64,000 bases of DNA. Origin: Distichodus sexfasciatus. Taxonomy: Eukaryota; Chordata; Actinopteri; Characiformes; Distichodontidae. This document shows, piece after piece, positions 52,209 through 63,420 of this stretch (position 1 is the stretch's first letter; every line of letters starts with the position of its first letter). The notes below the pieces were generated by a model, which was not told the origin of the DNA, did not search any database, and was given only the letters and a program-made list of their open reading frames with translations. The position numbers and the translations under genes are program-made. Location of the stretch: the NCBI GenBank assembly GCA_032718565.1, contig JAVGVS010000158.1, forward strand, positions 691,374-755,373, written 5' to 3'.

Positions 52209-53252
52209 AGCAGCTAGTAGTGGAGTTTAGACACTTTTAATCACAAGTAGCTAGTCGTTAGAAAAGCAGCTATTTAAAAGTTACGCCATGTTGAAGTTGG
52301 GTGTGCAGGTTCTCGCTCTCGGCTAATCTTGGATGTTGAGAGTGTTTGCTCTGCTGTGACTGATGGGGCAGAAATGGGAAAAATCCACAAAGCAGAGTGA
52401 TGTGGAGGAAGGCATAGCTGGGTAATGAGCTCAGCTCCGTGTCAAGTTGAGTACAGTGAAGTGAGATTGTAGAATGATTGATGGAGTTAATGGGACTGCA
52501 GGCACCACAGAGTGCTGCCACCGAGGGCTGTAACGATTCATCGATCTACCACGATACATCAATGATCAGTGAGTCTTCAGAAGAGTGGTCACCACCACCT
52601 TTTCAAGCCCAAGATCCCAGACCTCTACCTGTTGACGCACTGAGAGAAAAAGACAGCAAACAGAAAAAAAGATTTTTTTGTAAAATTGAGATGGGTATGT
52701 GTTTTTGTACTTTGAAATGTATTTTTGTAGCATATAAATAATAAACGTTTGATATAAAGTATGTTTTGTACGACGCAAGTGAAACACAACACAATGCAAT
52801 TGTAACACATTACAACACAGTCCAGTCATGATTCCCAAATTTGGAGAATTGGCAGTGGTCAGTCAACCGGAGCCTTGCCCTGGTTAAACCATAGGCCTGA
52901 CCCCTGCCAGGTGGTTATATCATATTGTGTTTATTATTTTCACTCCTACTGCCAACCGGTGCGGTCGTCTGTAGCAGAACAGGACAGCAAAGTCTGAATG
53001 GAAAGAATGATGTGGAGTGTAAGTGTACAGTATGTGATGTGTTCAGACGTCAGCCAGATATCAGTAGCGTGATCAGGGCTTGTGGAGGGCAGCAGCGCCC
53101 CCTATCACATCACTCATCATTTACAACATCACACTCAGTGAACACTGTCCTTACTTTGTAAATATTAGTACTTCTTGTAGCATTTTATTTAACATTTTTA
53201 CATGTATTGAATGTTTGTTTTATCTAAAGCGTTAACTTTTGGACAATTTATC

Positions 53253-53254
<2 letters not shown>
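52209..53254. other. non-coding stretch with two small repeat fragments
   Basis: A hAT-like end (GGGCTGTAACGATTCATCGA) lies at 52525-52572, and an ACA-rich fragment (GTGAAACACAACACAATGCA) at 52778-52826. A + frame at 52478-52741 begins beside the first and has no recognised domain. Confidence 0.5.

Positions 53255-53303
<49 letters not shown>
53255..53303. repeat. (AAT)16 microsatellite
   Basis: It is an uninterrupted ATA/AAT trinucleotide run. Confidence 0.95.
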
Positions 53304-53305
<2 letters not shown>

Positions 53306-53575
53306 GTCACAAAGTGCACAAAGAAAATAGGTTAACAATAGAATACAAAGATTTGTTTATTTAGCATTAAAAAGTCTCACATATGAAGTCAGGACTCAAG
53401 TCACGCAATTGTGATGTTTTGTGATGAGACAGTATGAGGTTTTTAATTGATTGCAGATTAAACTGTGCTTTCTCATCATCAGCCACATGTTGCAGTTTGA
53501 GGTCTGTGTGGAAAGACATTTGTGAAAAGCTTTTCATGCTTCTTTCCTCCTCAGAACAACACTGCCATCATTCAT

Positions 53576-53591
53576 TCTGTGCGTGTGTTTG

Positions 53592-53626
<35 letters not shown>

Positions 53627-53628
53627 GA
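53576..53628. repeat. (GT)n microsatellite
   Basis: The GT run is interrupted twice by TTTG. Histidine/threonine-rich reverse frames here are artefacts. Confidence 0.93.
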
Positions 53629-53888
53629 GACCACGAGCACCTCGCATACCAGAGGCAGCCGCAGAGATTAGATAATAACATAACGCTCGGCGGAAGCGTC
53701 TGCGAGACGACATTTTGCTCAAACAGCCGTAATGCCGGAGTGAGACGAGCAAACACTGCGCTGGATTTAGGAGATTTTGGGAGACTGCAGGCCCAGATGT
53801 GTTCACCTCCACACGCGTGTCACAACATTCGGCTTCACGTTAAACAGTGATGAGTAAACGCCCCTAATCTTAGTGTTTTACTAGGCAG

Positions 53889-54415
53889 AGTCCAATGCAA
53901 TTCAAAATTTAAAAAGGTGATGAAAAGCAACAAAACATATTAATCAAGTCGATAACGCACATGTAAACACACTGCAACTACCAAGACAATAGACAAATTC
54001 ACAAAACACTTTCATCACATGCACCGCATTTTACAAACTTGCTGTACAATCATAAACAATATACAACACACAAATGTACTAATGTACATTACACAATACA
54101 CAAATGTAACACAACACAAGCTTAACATAACAATGAAAGTGCAACAATGCAACACAAACGTAACACATAGAAGGCATGTGTAACACCACACAACACAAGT
54201 GTAACAATGCAAATGTAACGTAACACAATGCATGTGTAACAACACAATCTAAGTGTAACACAACAAAAGAAAAGTGTAATACAACAAAAGTGTAATATAA
54301 CACAAGTGTAACACAACACATTGCAAGTGTAACAAAATACAATCTAAGTGTAAAATAACACAAGTGTAACACATCACAACACAAGTGTAACACAACACAA
54401 TGCAAGTGCTTCCAG
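53889..54415. repeat. ACA-rich dispersed repeat, copy 2, with minisatellite
   Basis: The leader is AAAACATATTAATCAAGTCG and CAAAACACTTTCATCACATG. From about 54060 follow units such as GTGTAACACAACACAA and AATGCAAGTGTAACA. It is the longest array of the family here. Confidence 0.82.
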
Positions 54416-54936
54416 GAGACTTGAGTTGTGTGAGTGATGATGAGATCAGGGCTCTTACATGTGAACTCACTTTGCATTTTGTAAATTGCTAAAAATAAAC
54501 TATGAGACTTGATGTTTGTAAAAGCTTTCTTACTTTACAGCACTTTTCACACCCGCCTAAAACGTTTCCACAGTACTGTATGTGTCACAAAGCGATGTTG
54601 TAAGAATCAGTCGTGAGTTTAGACCATCGCACTCATCAGGAGGGTCGCGGTGGCCATGTTGCACTTCCTGTTTGATGACAAACCACTTCCTGTGTCACAT
54701 TCCAGGGATCCGTGTGTTGTGTTTGCAGAAACGCTGCTGGAGCTCGAGGTCCGAAAATAGTTGTGAGTCCTTCTCCCGGATGCAGTGCAGAGGAAAGAGC
54801 CTCCTAACATCCGCTTACACGAACAGCCAGACTCGCACGTGCAGCGAACAAACACACAGCTGCTCTCAAAGAACTGACCACTGTGTTTAATGGCTATTTT
54901 TACAGCCTCCACTCTATTCTGGGACACTTGGTAGAG
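54416..54936. other. non-coding stretch with an unassigned long frame
   Basis: A reverse frame at 54619-54948 and a + frame at 54582-54890 overlap. The reverse translation is cysteine- and serine-rich (FVRCTCESGCSC) but matches no domain I can name. If there is an exon anywhere in the window this is one of the few candidates, at low odds. Confidence 0.25.
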
Positions 54937-55027
54937 GGCAGCTGACATGCAGCGTCCAGGAAGCAGTGCTTGGGGATGGTACCTTGCTCATGAGTACCAG
55001 AACCAGCGACCTTCTGATCATGTGATA
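54937..55027 (-). mobile_element. SINE-A fragment, left arm of an inverted pair
   Basis: CAGTGCTTGGGGATGGTACC, TTGCTCATGAGTACCAG and CCTTCTGATCATGTG are the reversed body and head. Confidence 0.75.
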
Positions 55028-55035
55028 GGTCGGTT

Positions 55036-55194
55036 GGTTGGTAGTTTAATGAGGAGGGCGTTCAGTTCGGTAGGGTGAAGGTTGCAGGTACCGTCCCCAA
55101 GCACTGCTCCTTCACAGACAGATCAAATGCAGGGGTTAGATTCGATTGTGGTGCACTGTGTTCTGGGCTGTGCTGTGTTCACAGTGCTCACAAT
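55036..55194 (+). mobile_element. SINE-A copy, right arm of an inverted pair
   Basis: The head is GGTTGGTAGTTTAATGAGGA with a short deletion at the B box. The body is TACCGTCCCCAAGCACTGCT, and the end is TGCTGTGTTCACAGTG. Confidence 0.78.
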
Positions 55195-55221
55195 ATAAGC
55201 ACATTGCTTTATAGAAAAATA

Positions 55222-55414
55222 ATGGATGGATAGATAGATATAATAGACAGACAGACAGATAGATAGACAGACAGACAGACAGGTAGGTAGGTAGGTTCGT
55301 AGGTAGGTGGATGGATGGATGGATGGATGAATAGATAGATAGATAGATAGACAGACAGGTAGGTAGGTAGGTTCGTAGGTAGGTGGATGGATGGATGGAT
55401 GGATGGATGGATGA

Positions 55415-55476
<62 letters not shown>

Positions 55477-55485
55477 GGATGGATG

Positions 55486-55543
<58 letters not shown>

Positions 55544-55569
55544 TAGACAGGTAGGTAGGTAGGTAGGTG

Positions 55570-55603
<34 letters not shown>

Positions 55604-55733
55604 CAGATAGACAGGTAGGTAGGTAGGTAGGTAGGTAGGTAGGTGGATGGATGGATGGATGGATGGATGGATAGATAGATAGACAGACAGACAGATAGAC
55701 AGGTAGGTAGGTAGGTAGGTAGGTAGGTAGGTG

Positions 55734-55787
<54 letters not shown>

Positions 55788-55796
55788 CGGACGGAC

Positions 55797-55856
<60 letters not shown>

Positions 55857-55886
55857 TAGTAAATAGACGGATAGATGGATGGATAG
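55222..55886. repeat. 665-bp GATA/GACA/GGTA/GGAT tetranucleotide block
   Basis: Runs of GATA, GACA, GGTA and GGAT follow each other in recurring order, and some composite segments are repeated (GACAGACAGGTAGGTAGG at about 55342, and similar order at 55270 and 55528). The two 260-codon reverse frames are pure repeat translations. Mixed GATA/GACA arrays are known as Bkm-type repeats. Confidence 0.95.
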
Positions 55887-56030
55887 AGAAAGAATGAGAG
55901 AGCGACACACAACAGATCTAAACTGCAAGATGATGGTGTAAAATGAGGGCTCTCCAAAAAAATCAAACACACGTTGCTGCCCCCGCGCACACACACACAT
56001 GAAACGGCTGAGGGAGGACAGCTTAATGCT

Positions 56031-56032
<2 letters not shown>

Positions 56033-56066
<34 letters not shown>
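56033..56066. repeat. (TG)n microsatellite
   Basis: The TG run is uninterrupted and lies before the fourth CA-bounded element. Confidence 0.93.
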
Positions 56067-56069
<3 letters not shown>

Positions 56070-56164
56070 TGGAAGGCAGAGTATAGCTGCTGTAACTGGC
56101 TGTTGGACTGAGAGCTGTAATTTGGCCCCGGACCATGCTTATCCCCCCCCCTACATTCCCCCCC

Positions 56165-56395
56165 ACACACTCTCACACACACACACACACACATCGCGTA
56201 TCTTACATAGACTCCCATAATGACTAGATGTATATAATTTACACCTAACCCTAACCCTAACCTTAACCTCAGTAACCAAATGCACATCTTTTACCTCTTT
56301 TAGTTTCTCTCATCAAACAAGCACATTTTCTATAAAGCCTTTTGTCTTCGCGGTGACCTGTCCCCACAAAGCCATAAATACCAGCCCTCAGCCCA
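56165..56395 (+). repeat. CA-bounded dispersed element, copy 4, 3' damaged
   Basis: (AC)n at 56175-56193 leads into CCCATAATGACTAGATGTAT and CCTAACCCTAACCCTAACC. The 3' part is shortened at TGACCTGTCCCCACAAAGCC, and another CA run follows at 56424. Confidence 0.85.
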
Positions 56396-56823
56396 CTAAA
56401 TGAGAGATGCGTTCCTGTCTGATACACACACACACTCACCCACACTCTTTATGAGGTGTATTTAAGTGTGCTGTTAGTATACTTCTTCTAAACTAAAAGA
56501 ACGTCTACTCACAATGACACTTTTATGTAGTTAACAGTTATATGCTAGACAGAGTTGTAGTTAAGTATATTTACACACAAACATTCAAAAGTCTGTCACT
56601 CCTGTATTTAAAGTCCACTTGTCTTGAAGTTGTGACTCCTGATGAGCATCATTCCACTCATGCTGGCTTCTTTGATGCAGAACTTCAGCTCATCTTTTAT
56701 CATTTTTATCATATTTAACTTTCTCATGTTTCGTCATCTCTGCTATATACTGTACAAGTACACATTCTATACAGACAATCTGTTAAATCTTTTGTAACGT
56801 CTGAGTTAACGTAAAGTCTGACC
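56396..56823. other. non-coding stretch with a small LINE-tail fragment
   Basis: GTCATCTCTGCTATATACTG at 56734-56790 is a reversed piece of the LINE-type tail seen at 63193. The rest is unassigned. Confidence 0.5.
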
Positions 56824-56922
56824 TTTATGCATTTGACCCATCTGTGAAGGGGCAGTGCTTGGGGACGGCACCTTGCTCATGAGCACCTCAGGGTTACCTT
56901 TACCAGTCGTCCTTCCGATAAT
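56824..56922 (-). mobile_element. SINE-A fragment
   Basis: CATTTGACCCATCTGTGAAG, CTTGGGGACGGCACCTTGC and TTACCTTTACCAGTC are present. Both ends are lost. Confidence 0.76.
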
Positions 56923-56933
56923 CAGTCTCTCGC

Positions 56934-57278
56934 GAATTTCACAACCTTTTTTTGCGATTGTTGCAGCCTAAAATACCTGATTATGCGGCAGAAAGTTGTG
57001 GTGTTTTAGGCGTTTTGTTGCAATAAAGTTGCGGGAGCAAGTCAAAGTTGTGAAAAACTTGTAATTTTGTTGCCACTCTATAATGATTTGTCTTCTAAAC
57101 GTAACAAGGAAGTGTGTTCGCTGACGTATGGCTCAATGTTTTGCGGGAAACAACAATAATTGGTAAGAAATTACGGAAAAGTTGTGTTAATTGGTCAAAA
57201 TTGCACAGTAGTAATGAATCTGCGGAGTTTGCCTGAAATTGTGGTAATAGTTGTAATCGCAACATCACAAAGGGTCTG
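56934..57278. mobile_element. CCCTCCAGGATTT-type DNA element, copy 3
   Basis: The interior is shared with 30053-30425 (GCGATTGTTGCAGCCTAAAA, CTGACGTATGGCTCAATG). The right end, reversed, reads CAGACCCTTTGTGATGTTGC, supporting an inverted terminus near CAGACCCT. Confidence 0.75.
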
Positions 57279-57302
57279 GATAATGTGATCAGTTGCTTAA
57301 TA

Positions 57303-57448
57303 TTTATATCCATTTTTTAACTTCAGGGACAGTCTCGCTGGAGCAACTTCGTCTTGCTCAGGGACTCAGTGTTGGTAGTGCTGGAGGTAGGACTCGAACC
57401 CCTGACCTCTTGCTCCAGAGTCAAGTATCCTAACCACTAGACCCTCAC
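57303..57448 (-). mobile_element. SINE-B copy, 3' end lost
   Basis: The body is CAGTCTCGCTGGAGCAACTT. The head reads GGACTCGAACCCCTGACC and CCTAACCACTAGACCC on +. Confidence 0.8.
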
Positions 57449-57450
57449 AG

Positions 57451-57700
57451 GGTTAGTTGGGAGCAAGACCATGAAGGAAGTTGGCCATGTGAACAGAAGG
57501 TCATTGGTTTTGGAACATCCCGGACTGTTAAAGATACGGCTGAGGTACTCATGAGCAAGGTACCGTCCCCAAACACTGCTCCCCATGGGCTGCCAAAAAG
57601 CTACTCACTGCTCCTTCAAATGCAGAGGTCACATGTGGTTGTGGTGCACTGTGTACTGTGCTGTGGCGTGTTCACAATGACAAATGATCACACACTCACA
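57451..57700 (+). mobile_element. SINE-A copy, diverged head
   Basis: The head region is poor (GGAAGTTGGCCATGTGAACA). The body (GTACTCATGAGCAAGGTACC) and tail (CACAATGACAAATGATCAC) are good. Confidence 0.83.
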
Positions 57701-58192
57701 TAAGCAGAGGCATAAACAGCTCAGCATCTCGGTCTGATGATTTTGCTGATTGTGTAAACAGTGTGAGGAAGATTACAGAGCGACTGACTGTGTGTAAACT
57801 GAGATCAGACTGCACTTTTTGGGGATCTGATTTTGGTGGCGAGGAGCATCAAAGCCAACACGGTCCATCTGACATCGGTGTCCCGCTCGCTTCCTCCCTC
57901 GTGATGCATTGTGGGTAATATCGTCAGGTTTTACAGACCGGAGCACGTGTAGCGGTTTCTCTCCGTTGTTTCCATCTGCCTAATGTAGGTGGTAATTAGA
58001 GTGTTATGACTTCCGCCAGCGTTTGATATCTGGATGTTGAACGCGTCCCGGCTCTTTGATGACTGACAGAGCGTAATTAAAGAGGTGTGAAACGCATCAT
58101 TATTGAGGAGCACCTGCAGGTGAGCGCATTAGAGCTGATGAAACCAAATATGAAGACGTTCAGTTTGATAAAGAGCTGCGCTGGCCAAGAGA
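57701..58192. promoter_or_regulatory. repeat-free stretch, candidate conserved element
   Basis: GGTGGTAATTAGAGTGTTAT at 57989 and GAGCGTAATTAAAGAGG at 58069 are TAATTA-type sites in a repeat-free segment of balanced composition. No exon was recognised. Function is inferred only. Confidence 0.22.
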
Positions 58193-58322
58193 ACCCAGTG
58201 CAATACAAAATAAAAACAATAAAACATGGATCAAGGCGATTAATATCACACTGCAACTGCGAAGACCTTACACAATTTCACAAAACACTTTCATCACAAT
58301 GACAACACATTTTACTAACATC
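58193..58322. repeat. ACA-rich dispersed repeat, leader only
   Basis: AATACAAAATAAAAACAATA, CAAGGCGATTAATATCACAC and CAAAACACTTTCATCACAAT match the leaders at 38033 and 53889. The minisatellite did not form, or was lost. Confidence 0.72.
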
Positions 58323-58604
58323 TTATTAACAATAACACATGTTACTAATAATAACATATCTAGGGTTAAATAACCGCAAAATTTGTCATTAATCATAACA
58401 TGTTACTAATAATATGCCTTTGTGATGGCTTAAATATTTATAAATAGCACATGTTTTGTGCCTCTTGAATAAGTAAAATAACATGTTTTATTACTAACAT
58501 GTCTTGACATTAATGATAACATCTTATTAATAACGTATTTGTGACGACGTGATTTTTTACAAGCAGCAGGTTATTATGTCTCTTAAATGATAACATTTTA
58601 TTAA
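58323..58604. repeat. AT-rich repeat of TAACATGTTATTA-type motifs
   Basis: Many related pieces such as ATAACACATGTTACTAATA and ATAACATGTTTTATTACTAA are seen. Similar text resumes after the next transposon (59440-59480), so that element probably inserted here. Confidence 0.6.
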
Positions 58605-59431
58605 GTAAAAGTACTGGTGCTAAAAAAATACTTAAGTAAAAGTACAAAGTACTCTTCTCAAAAACTACTCAGAGTATTAATTACTTTTTAACCGATGGAT
58701 GTTTTATTGCGTCGTCAATAGCAGGTATTCGATTCGATTCAACAGTATAAAATATCTACGTTCAAAGCACATTTCTCAGATGAACGAGGTATAGAAAGGC
58801 AATTTGTTTTGTAAATAAATGTAGATATAAAGCAGCAATTTTGTTTGTTAAAACAATGACAAAAATGTTTTTGAACATGCATAGAACAGTTTAAACTTTT
58901 CCCAATGCACTGTGAACAACAGGCAGGTAAGTGTCTTAAATTCTTAGACATAATGGCATTTCTGTCACATTTCACTTTCTGAACCTTTTGTTCAGTTTCA
59001 GCAAGAGCTGGTTTTCTAAATTAACAGAGTCTTCGGCTTCGTTTGGCTCCATTTTGGCTTCTTTGTCTCCAAATCTTCAGTGTATAAATGAGTTTGTACT
59101 CCACTGTGTAGTTCCTCCAGACACCTGTACCTGCTGCTGCAGCGGAGTTTATTCTTTGCTTACGTCATAGATTAATTGGCGCGGTCGCGATTGCACAGCC
59201 TTATTGGCTGCGAAGATGCAGATGAAAGGTTTGAATATTAATTCAAATTGTGGGCGTACTCAGTAGAGACTTTTGATTTTATAAGTAGCGAAGTAGATTA
59301 CATGGTGTAAATTGTACTCAAGTACGAGTAAAATTACACACTTGAAAAACTACTCATAAAAGTACAAGTACCCAAAAAATCTACTTAATTACAGTAACGT
59401 GAGTATTTGTAATTCGTTACTTCCACCCCTG
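58605..59431. mobile_element. non-autonomous hAT-like element, one end lost
   Basis: The right end is TTCGTTACTTCCACCCCTG. Inner segments AGTACAAGTACCC and AAGTAAAAGTACAAAGTACT mirror each other. This is the layout of a widespread fish element whose ends read CAGGGGTGG when reversed. The left terminus is missing. Confidence 0.65.
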
Positions 59432-59654
59432 GTGACAATTTACAAATAACACGTTATTAATGATCATGTTATTTGTGGTTACATCACATGATACAGTTTA
59501 AACATAAACCTTTAGTTTCGTTTTTATTAATTTTACCTTCATCAAAAGCACCAACAATAAAGTCCTCATAAATAAAAGCCTTTGGTGTTCTCTCCTTATC
59601 CTTTATTGTTCTGGACTCTTCCATTTTACAGAGTTCCTAACAGATAACATCAAT

Positions 59655-59945
59655 GTGTGTGTGTTCATGTATTTATCGCATTGTGGGGACCTTTTTGTTC
59701 CCTAAAATCACTTTTATCTGTTTTTTGGGCTTTGTGGGGGCATTTGAGAGGTCCCCATGAGGAGAAATGACTTTATAGAAAATGTGCTTGTTTTATTTGA
59801 GAAACTAAAAGAGGTAAAAGATGTGCTTTTGGTTACTGAGGTTAAGGTTAGGGTTAGGATTAGGTGTAGGTGTAAAATTATATACATCTAGTCATTATGG
59901 GAGTCTATGGAAAGACCAAAGATAGTAATACAGAGACCGTGTGTG
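59655..59945 (-). repeat. CA-bounded dispersed element, copy 5, intact
   Basis: TTTATCGCATTGTGGGGACC through GTTAGGGTTAGGATTAGG to CATTATGGGAGTCTATGGAA lies between GTGTGTGTGT at 59655 and (GT)n at 59939-59955. Confidence 0.88.
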
Positions 59946-60399
59946 TGTGTGTGTGGTGTGTTTTGACATCTTTCTTACATCTTTGAGTGTGTTTGCTTTG
60001 CTCCGCTCATGTGAAACTCCTTCAGTGTAATGTGTAACACACCTGACCCCGAACTCGCTCTCTACTCGGCCCTCATAAATCACATCCAGCATTGATAATT
60101 CCCCGCTCCTCCGCTCGGCTAAATCAGCGTTTATCGGGCAGATCGCTGGGGGGATTCCACACAAATTAGTTTTATCAGCAGGAAACTAATAACACACACG
60201 CGCTGTAGAAATCCGGCCTGTGTCGCCTTACCTCACCGGGAATAACTCAACGTTACTGCAGCTGGCCCGGACATTAAAAAGCCAAACAATAATGCAAATG
60301 TCATCTCAGTTGCAGATATAAAACAAATCCATCTCTCACATGTTTTTACATTTTTTGCCTTATTTAAATTGCTGAACAGTTGTGTATCTGCTGTATCAG
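59946..60399. other. repeat-poor non-coding stretch
   Basis: The segment 60160-60320 (AGCAGGAAACTAATAACACA, ACATTAAAAAGCCAAACAA, AATAATGCAAATGTC) resembles conserved non-coding DNA. No exon was recognised. Confidence 0.35.
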
Positions 60400-60662
60400 T
60401 GTTGGACATGTTACTTCCAAAATTCTAGATGACTAGTTATTTCAAAGTAATTGGTTCAATTCCAATATTACTGTCTATGAATTGTAATGTGTTACACGAT
60501 TCCTGCATTACTTTTGAGTTACTTTCACCAAAATAAGTGTGGAAGTAGAACATTGTAAAATGCCGAAATGTAGCTTACTGCGGTTGATTCTACTCTATTT
60601 TTCTCTCGCAATGAAACTGAAAATGTATTAGTAATCCCTCACATTACTGTAATTATGTTACT
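60400..60662. mobile_element. hAT-like element, 5' portion
   Basis: It starts CAGTGTTGGACATGTTACTT, like the element at 37302, and continues with GTAATGTGTTACACG and ATTACTTTTGAGTTACTTTC. The far end is missing. Confidence 0.55.
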
Positions 60663-60840
60663 TTCGTAGGGTTGTAAGAAACATGTCTAGGATGTGCTGG
60701 GATGCATCTTCAGTGATGTGCCTGAGGTCATCGGTGGTTTTGGGTCTTTCAATATCATAACTCCTCTCCCAGGTGACCCTGCCGGGGTTGATGGTATTCC
60801 AACTTGCGTCCCAGCAGCAGCAATCCACAGACTTTCCCTC

Positions 60841-60925
60841 AGTGCTTGTGGACGGTACCTTGCTTATGAGTACCTCAGTGGTACCTTTATCGATCCCGGA
60901 CATGAACCGGCGACATTCTGATCAA
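60841..60925 (-). mobile_element. SINE-A fragment, left arm of an inverted pair
   Basis: GTACCTTGCTTATGAGTACC and CCCGGACATGAACCGGCGAC are the reversed body and B-box side, ending one base from the next head. Confidence 0.78.
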
Positions 60926-60926
60926 A

Positions 60927-61112
60927 GGGCAGTTGGTATTATAACAGTTAGGGAGTTGACCCCCTGATCAGAGCACTGTCGTTTCAAGTCCCAAACCGGT
61001 AAGGTACAATTCAAGTACTCATGAGCAAAGTACCGTCCCCAGGCAGGTGCTGCCAAAAAGCTGCCTGCTGCTGTGCTGTGTGTTCACAATGAGAAATAAT
61101 CTCTCACTTAAA
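60927..61112 (+). mobile_element. SINE-A copy, right arm of an inverted pair
   Basis: The head is GGGCAGTTGGTATTATAACA and the B box is GTTTCAAGTCC. The body is shortened, and the tail is GAGAAATAATCTCTCACTTA. Confidence 0.85.
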
Positions 61113-61362
61113 ACACACAAGTGAAATCACTTTTATTTATTTACATGATCTAGGGAGAAAAAATGTCCCAAACTGGTCTGTAATCTTGTGCAGACACAGC
61201 TAAGGCTAAGGCAGAAATATTTTAGTCTGGGACTGCTTTATCTGTGTTCACTGATTGTCCAAAATCTGATCTCTTGATCTGTCAGTTGTGTTGTCACTGA
61301 AGAGAGAGAGATGTGACGTGAGACGTCTAACTGCAGTCTGATCTCAGGCATTTCCTCTACTC

Positions 61363-61491
61363 AGGTGCAGTTGGTAACATAACGGCTCTGGTTCAAACCC
61401 CACGGTCCTTGAAGGTATCACTGAGGTACTCATGAGCAAGGTAAAGTCACCAAGTACTGCTCCGCGGGTGCTGTTCACAGGAACAAATAAA
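61363..61491 (+). mobile_element. SINE-A copy with internal deletions
   Basis: GGTGCAGTTGGTAACATAAC is followed directly by the B box (GGTTCAAACCCC). The body is ACTGAGGTACTCATGAGCAA, and the tail is nearly absent. Confidence 0.82.
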
Positions 61492-61495
61492 AACA

Positions 61496-61660
61496 GTCAA
61501 AGTTAAAGTGAATTTTATTGTCATCTCTGTTTTATGCAAGTATACAGAAGGACGAGACAGTTTCTACAGAGTACAAAGGAGACACATAGAATATACATAT
61601 ACGTATAAATAAACTATAAAATATAAACTCAGAACTAGAGGTTGAAAATAAAAATGTGCA
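61496..61660 (-). mobile_element. LINE-type 3' tail
   Basis: GTCAAAGTTAAAGTGAATTT leads into TATTGTCATCTCTG. It is followed by (ATA)-rich sequence that may belong to the same element. Confidence 0.65.
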
Positions 61661-62650
61661 ATTTTAGTTATGTGAGGTATTCATAATATGTGCAAATATT
61701 GCAACAGTAGTTAAGTGGGAAAAAATTATAATAACACTGGAATTGTTTTTTTGTATTAAATGTGCATAGTAAGAAAGTAAGGTAATACTGGTGAATGAAG
61801 CCCATTTTTATTTCAATTTGCAAAGTCTTTGTAACTATCGGAGGTTCATCATGACACAACGTATTTGCATATATACAGTATATATATATACACTGTATAT
61901 ATGATGTACATGTTGTATGCTGTACATATAACTGTGTATGTGACCAATAAAGAAGCATGAATCTTGAAGTAAAGCTATGCGTTTCTAAGTTTCTAATGAA
62001 AAAATGACCCTAAAGGTCAAGCACTAGAATATACAACTGCAGACCATGTAATTACCTTTTAGGAAGACACCGGCAATTTGTCAGTAATGAAAATTGCTTT
62101 GATTTTAAAGGTTGGACCTTGACACCAGACGCTTTTCTGCACATGATTCACACTGCAGGTCACCGCATAAATCTCCAAGATAACACCAAATATCCATCAC
62201 AGACTTACAGCAACACTGGCACTTCAGCTCGGGACGGGCAGCTGCGAACACACACAGGACCACGTGAGGGAACAACTTAGTCCAGGGCTTATTATTTATG
62301 GCCAAATTCTAATTATGGAAAAAGGCTCTTGGGTTTCTGGCGCAAACCAAAAATTCCAGCCAGGCACCTTGTGAGACGAGACAGCGCAGCACATCTCTAG
62401 AGGCGCGTTAACATTCTCTAGAGGGAGGAGCGCTGCAGGAATACAGTGTAAAACATTAATTTTGATGGAAATTTGATTAAAGCTCTGTAATTAATATTAC
62501 ACAACCTGCACACAAATAATGTATCTAGTAAAATAAACTCTGGAAAGCTTTTCGAATCTTTAGGAACTTTAGTGTCTCTCAAACAGTGGCTCTCAAACCT
62601 TTTCTGTCAGGACTCCATTTGGAAGCAGCTGACCTTTTATTTGGTAAAAG
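61661..62650. other. mostly unique non-coding stretch
   Basis: A TA-rich palindrome (ACAGTATATATATATACACT) lies at 61875-61894, and CCAATAAAGAAGCATGAATC at 61941 looks like another LINE-type end. A cysteine-rich reverse frame at 62105-62305 has no domain I recognise. AATTAATATTACAC and TGATTAAAGC motifs lie near 62470-62500. Confidence 0.45.
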
Positions 62651-62792
62651 GGATTATTTGTCATTGTGAACACAGCACAGCACACAGTGCACCACAATTT
62701 GACCCATCCATAGTGGGCAGCGCTTGGGGACGGTACCTTTACCAGTCTGGAACTTGAACCAGCGACCATTTGACCAACTCTATAACCATTAA
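62651..62792 (-). mobile_element. SINE-A copy with internal deletion
   Basis: The tail is GGATTATTTGTCATTGTGAA. The shortened body is GCGCTTGGGGACGGTACC, and the head is TGGAACTTGAACCAGCGACC. Confidence 0.84.
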
Positions 62793-63192
62793 TGTTGTCA
62801 TTACCATTGTCTGTTGTAGAAAGACATTGTCCGGCTGTGTCCTCTACTGGCCCCTACAGACAAGGTGTGTGTCTCCGTCAGCTAATATGAGTCGAGCAAC
62901 AGCGCCCCCTGGTGCTGAGTTGTGGTCCATCGCATTCAGAACGATGCTCCAACATCGCCATCGTGTGTTACTCTGCAGTCAGTACACAGAACAGAAGCCG
63001 CACTAACCGGCTAAAGCTCCTGTACAGCACCACATTCTCTTGACATGCTGCTTTAATGGCTTATGCTAATTAAAAGGGAAATGGATTACTTTTTAATAAA
63101 CTCTCATTAATCACAGTCAAAGGCTATCATCAATTTCCTGTATAATTTTTTTATACAATAGTAATATTGTTTTTCATAATTCTGATCTCTAA
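62793..63192. promoter_or_regulatory. candidate conserved non-coding element at 63035-63150
   Basis: GGCTTATGCTAATTAAAAGG, GGAAATGGATTAC, TTTTTAATAAACTC and CATTAATCACAGTCAAAGG make a dense set of homeodomain-, octamer- and TCF-like motifs without repeats. It is the best regulatory candidate in the window, but only by appearance. Confidence 0.3.
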
Positions 63193-63420
63193 CTCAAAGT
63201 CAAAGTCAACTTTATTGTCATCTCTGCTATATACTGTACAGATACATAGAGAGATAAGACGACGTGGCTCCAGGTTATTTCCAGTGCAAACAAACAAAGA
63301 ACAGTAGAACAGAGAATAAATAGGCAGTGGCACGACTAGGCACATGGGATAGACAATAAATAAGTAAAAATACTAAAATATACATTAAACAACAAACATT
63401 TTAAACTATACAATATGTAA
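63193..63420 (-). mobile_element. LINE-type 3' region
   Basis: CTCAAAGTCAAAGTCAACTT leads into TATTGTCATCTCTGCTATAT and GATAAGACGACGTGG. It is the longest copy of the family here and continues through AAACAAACAAAGAACAG. Confidence 0.7.

Noticed and set aside
54582..54948. Possible exon with cysteine-rich reverse translation
   Set aside because: It has no domain match from memory and no clear splice sites. It is kept only as a remark in the features.
55123..56000. Two reverse frames of more than 260 codons
   Set aside because: They are direct translations of the GATA/GACA/GGTA/GGAT block, with S/I/Y/L/P periodicity only.
62105..62305. Cysteine-rich reverse frame of 66 codons
   Set aside because: The cysteine spacing fits no chemokine, finger or toxin pattern that I know.
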